Source: Spirodela intermedia (lineage: Eukaryota; Streptophyta; Magnoliopsida; Alismatales; Araceae). From it: a stretch of 64,000 nt of DNA. Both the position numbers and the translations under genes were made by a program. Below the pieces are notes generated by a model. It made no database searches, had not been told where the DNA came from, and saw only the letters and a list, made by a program, of their open reading frames with translations. Below, one piece after another: positions 60,096-64,000 of this stretch. The DNA is taken from positions 4,367,037 to 4,431,036 of the forward strand of contig LR746274.1 in NCBI GenBank assembly GCA_902729315.2, read 5' to 3'. Every line of letters starts with the position of its first letter. Position 1 is the stretch's first letter.

Positions 60096-63000
60096 CTAAC
60101 TCACAAATTGCTCCTTAAGAAGTAGCTTTCCACAGAAATCCAAGTCAAACCGGACCTCAGGTGGGTCACCGATACAGTCAAAAACAGCATCAGCATTCGC
60201 AAAGTTCTCCTCAGAAGTGTAGCTACCATAAGATGAAGAATCAAAGAGGGGGAAAGTTAGAAAACAAAATCGCTGATGGATAAAGTTCTATGTCCATATA
60301 AGAAAATTAAAACATTCCACTAAATAATATCCTTGAATAGTAAATGAATTGTTGGTTTCTAAGCCAGATCCAATCTCATGGAATAACTAGAAGCTACATT
60401 CTGACAGGTAAAACAAGCAAAAACTATCATGATAATTTATTAAGAAAGGCTTAGAGCCTAACCCAGCCCAGTTCATTTTTAGAGGGATGACCCCTGAAAT
60501 CGTGCTCTGAAAAAAGGTTTTTTTCTAATAGATGTGTGATGAACATATTTTTAGATATGTAATTCCAAGATCTATGTTAAAGATGCAAAAGAGGAATGAA
60601 CAGTCACCTGCTCTTCGTAACTATGCATTTCATTCCAGCAGATTTGGCAGCCGTAAGGCCTATGGCACTGTCCTCCACCACTATGCAGCTACAGAAAGCA
60701 AAATTTAATATATTATACTATTATTCATTTATTATGCCAAAAAATCTCAATAATAAATTCAAAGTTTCTTAATTATATTGAGCTCTAGGTGAACTATGCA
60801 TGGATGGGATGAAAAATATCTTCTGAATAACATTAATACAGCAAGGATAGTAAGGTTTGAGTAATTTTGACCTTGATGTCTCTACACCAAGAGTGTCTGC
60901 CGCCAATAAGTAAATTGCCTGATAAAATAAAGTGGTTAAATAAATCAGTCTATAAAGTTGGTTGAAATTTATATAAAACTAGTCGCTAGAAAAATGAAAT
61001 AACTAAAAACGAGTCTTAGCTATGTTTTGCAAATGAAGTCATTCCATAATTTAGACCAAAAATGTCACCATTTAATAAAATTACAGAGATTTTACCGGAT
61101 CAGGCTTTTTCCTTGGAACAATATCCCCAGCAAAAATGGAAATTTTCTCTGCCCGGTCAGGTCCAAGCAAGAATGAGACAATGGCAGAAACCTGCAGTTC
61201 AGGTGATTTAGATATATGAAAACTCATTAAAATTGGAGATATGTCTCATTTAATACATGGGCAGAAAATAATTTTTGGCAGATATTAGGAGACTTGAGAA
61301 ATAAGAATTTCCCAGAAAATACTCAGTTAATGACTTATAGATGGACAGAAGGTAATTATCACTAAAATTCGCAAGTGTCTAATTTTATGCATAGTCAATC
61401 AAGTGATGAGGCTAGATAATATGAAATAAAATAAAATAAAAATCCAAGAAAATAGTCTCAGTTGATGTGAATGGGCACAATAAGATTCGGAACCACTTGG
61501 CAGAAAATTGAAGATATGTATTTATTTTTAAACCGGAAATATATCTCATCGAGTAGGTAGTCAACAAAGTGATCATGGCAGTTGTGATGAATGGAACATC
61601 AAGTAAAGATCAGATGATATAATTAAAGGCACTACCTATCATCACCAGTGGAACAGAAAGGATTATTCTATTTCAAGTAAGCATTGGCATATTTACAGAT
61701 ATTTTTAAAATTAAGAATATTCAAAATGCAAAACTAGTTATTCATAGATATTTATAATTGTTGTTCTCCTCTTCCTGTCCCTACAACCTTAAGCTATATT
61801 TTTCTTAACCAAAAAATAATGATCTAAGACCAGCTTGAAACCTGAATATTCATACCGCCTTTTCATTTGATGTACTGCAAACAGCAACTTTGACTGCTTT
61901 CCCCAAGGCTTCATCTATCAGTCTGCATCATTATGCCATCAAAGTTTGATAAGAATACAATATCATAGCATTTGGCATGGAAACCGGTCTCCAACATTGG
62001 AAGAAAAGCAGAAGGAAATTCTAAAGAATTCTGGTTCATTAAAAGCTTTATCAGATCTATAAAAATAATAATATTTGGGCGAAATTCTGAGCTTCTAATC
62101 GTTTTTCAAAATTTTACAAATTATGAATAATTTGCATAAAGATCACCAAATGTTTTAAGTCATTTATCATTATTAACATTAGTGACAGAAGTACTGATAC
62201 ATTTAGTAAAATACCTATAATATATATATACATTTAGTACTGATACACCAAATATATATATATATATATATATTTGACAACTTGACTTGGCATCTAGATT
62301 AATAGCTTCAGCTAACCTTCTGTTTTACTTCTTCAGATAACATTTTCTAGAAAAATGATGATCAAAAAAATTTACTAAAAAGCCATTATCTTTATAGGCC
62401 GAGTTACCTTACAAAAATTATGAAAAGTTAATTCATAGGATTAATGGCTAACAGAAATCAATTCGTTCAACCTGTGGATCCAAGAAAAATAAAAAATCAA
62501 ATATCATCAATTGTGGATTGATGATAGATCATTGGTCGATTTCATTATCCTCGAGTCAAACTTAAACCCATTTCCAGCTTTACAGACAGGTGAGAATAAA
62601 AAGATAAATATAGAAAATATGGTCAATCACAAGGATCAGATTGAAAAAATTACTCCCAAAGATTGAAAAAGGTAAACAAGTTATTCTACCATTGCTAACG
62701 TCATACATGCTTCAGAGTAACCTTTGATGAAAACAAGTCCTGATCCATTTCCTAATTTACAGAGAGGTAAGAATAAACCTAGGTAAAGATAGGAGCTTGA
62801 TGAAAAAATTGCAAGCATTGAAAGGTATAAACAGATTATTCAATCATCTCTAACATCACAGACGGAGCAAAACAATTTAATTTACCTTGCCACACCTGGT
62901 CGAAGAGGAAGTAGCTTTTTCTCTATAAGAGCCATAAATAGGACAGTTTTTCTCTTGTGAAGAGAAGCAATAAAATCTTTCCTTTCCTCCTCGGTCTTGG

Positions 63001-64000
63001 GGGCACTTTCTGGCCACCCAGTCTTATTAAAATATGCCGTCATCCTAAATTTCACAGAACAATGAGAGAATGTTATTTCCTTCGCAGAAATCAAACTCCA
63101 GACCGAATATTGTGTTTCCCCTCTCATGGCTTTCCTTAGATTGTAAAAGCATACGATAACCTTGGATATCAACCTAGTAAGTGCCATATCTACCTTAAGA
63201 ATTAACGCATGTAACTAGCAATTAGAAAATTTTGAAACCCAGCACCCTTTCATCTGAAATATTTGATCGATTTGATCAGAATTGTAGAGATCATTCTACA
63301 ATCTCAATAGTAGAGAGAGGGTCGACGTCTTAGGATGTTGGAACTCAGATCAGAGGGCTTACCTCTCCTTTCCTCCCCCAATCTTGAGTAATTCTCCATA
63401 CAGTTCTTCATCCCAGGCAACACCCAATTCTTTCTGGCATCAAGGCCACAGAAAAGGAACATATCATCAATGTGGTTTCAGCAGACTAGAAATTCATTCA
63501 ATTCACGCGTTCATCTGGAGAAACTGATGAAAATCTCCACGAATACACGAAGATTTCGAGAAAAAATATGTATTTAAAGGAATATTTGACTAAGCAAATA
63601 CTTCGCTGTCATTTTCTCTTTCGGAAGTGAAGCAGAAGCCTTAGCAGAATTCTTCAGGCCCAGTTCGAACCAAGTATAAATGACACATAAAATTGTTAGA
63701 GATAGAAAATCGAAGAATAAAAGGATATCCCATGTGATGGACATACATTTCCAATTACGGAAAATTAGGTGAAGGAAACCATTTTCACTCATTAGCGGTG
63801 CATCAAGTAAAAACAAACCAAGAAACCTAGAGCACGGCAAGCGTCCCTTCGAACCAACCTCGGCGAAGGTGTCGTTGAAGGAGATGCGATGCCCATCCTT
63901 TTCTGTGTCCACGAGCACGCCGTCGCAGTCGAACAGGAGCGCCGCAGGGAGAGGAGAACCAGAAGAGGACGAAGAAGACGACGCTGAAGAAAAAACCACA
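60096..64000 (-). CDS. CBBY: CBBY-like xylulose-1,5-bisphosphate phosphatase, 5' partial
   Basis: Eight exons with GT..AG introns and consistent phases: 64000-63859, 63433-63363, 63044-62886, 61922-61856, 61191-61096, 60918-60872, 60688-60608 and 60222-60096. They give 262 residues ending KEQFVS. HAD phosphatase motifs are all visible: FDCDGVLVD (motif I) in exon 1, CSTS (motif II) in exon 4, the Lys of PRKKPDP (motif III) in exon 5, and VVEDSAIG (motif IV) in exon 7. In plants CBBY dephosphorylates the Rubisco inhibitor xylulose-1,5-bisphosphate to xylulose-5-phosphate in the chloroplast stroma. The true ATG and most of the transit peptide lie beyond the right edge; a Ser-rich stretch just before motif I is the end of that region. 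Intron 3 is the largest (963 bp). No lesions seen. Confidence 0.95.

Noticed and set aside
62957-63139. Plus-strand frame inside CBBY
   Set aside because: Antisense of CBBY exon 3 and adjoining intron; the minus strand gives a perfect CBBY exon with matching splice phases.
1-64000. Undescribed multi-gene system (defence, biosynthetic cluster)
   Set aside because: Apart from KCR paralogs and CBBY every coding signal belongs to degraded retroelements; no partner enzymes of fatty-acid elongation or other pathway genes are present.

Overview
The window is eukaryotic nuclear DNA from a flowering plant. The two recognisable gene families have plant architecture: three-exon 3-ketoacyl-CoA reductases (KCR) and an eight-exon chloroplast CBBY phosphatase, all with GT..AG introns. 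Everything else is dense, decayed LTR-retrotransposon sequence. The strong GC bias of the KCR first exons suggests a monocot, but the species cannot be named from the sequence.

Layout. 1-7.5 kb: nested LTR fragments inside a degenerate Ty3/gypsy pol on the minus strand. 7.7-8.4 kb: an orphan KCR first exon. 8.9-10.4 kb: an LTR fragment. 11.4-17.8 kb: two apparently intact KCR genes on the minus strand (320 and 311 aa) with a small KCR relic between them. 17.8-20.5 kb: simple-sequence-rich and gene-free. 20.5-25.6 kb and 36.0-40.8 kb: two arms of an inverted segmental duplication. Each arm carries a KCR pseudogene, and both share the same premature stop. 25.6-36 kb: a spacer with LTR, internal retroelement and minisatellite DNA. 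40.8-50.3 kb: two copies of an LTR-like repeat, one split by a nested LTR pair and by a GC-rich element; between the two copies lies a foldback repeat. 50.6-53.2 kb: a second copy of a repeat also found at 35.1-36.0 kb, split by a solo LTR. 53.2-55.8 kb: LINE-like and Ty1/copia remnants. 56.7-59.2 kb: more retroelement repeats. 60.1-64 kb: CBBY on the minus strand, running off the right edge.

Function. KCR performs the second step of very-long-chain fatty-acid elongation at the ER (cuticular wax, sphingolipids, storage lipids). CBBY removes the Rubisco inhibitor xylulose-1,5-bisphosphate in the chloroplast. The two are unrelated neighbours.

I found no operon-like or defence system. The most unusual items are: (a) the inverted KCR duplication, whose junction has a 13-bp sequence shared by three loci; (b) a snRNA-type USE plus TATA module at U6-like spacing, recurring in several LTRs; (c) unusually clear nested solo LTRs with matched target-site duplications; and (d) a GC-rich LTR-like element with internal 30-bp repeats and hairpins. 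All splice junctions, motifs and repeat pairings were read by eye; none was checked by alignment software.
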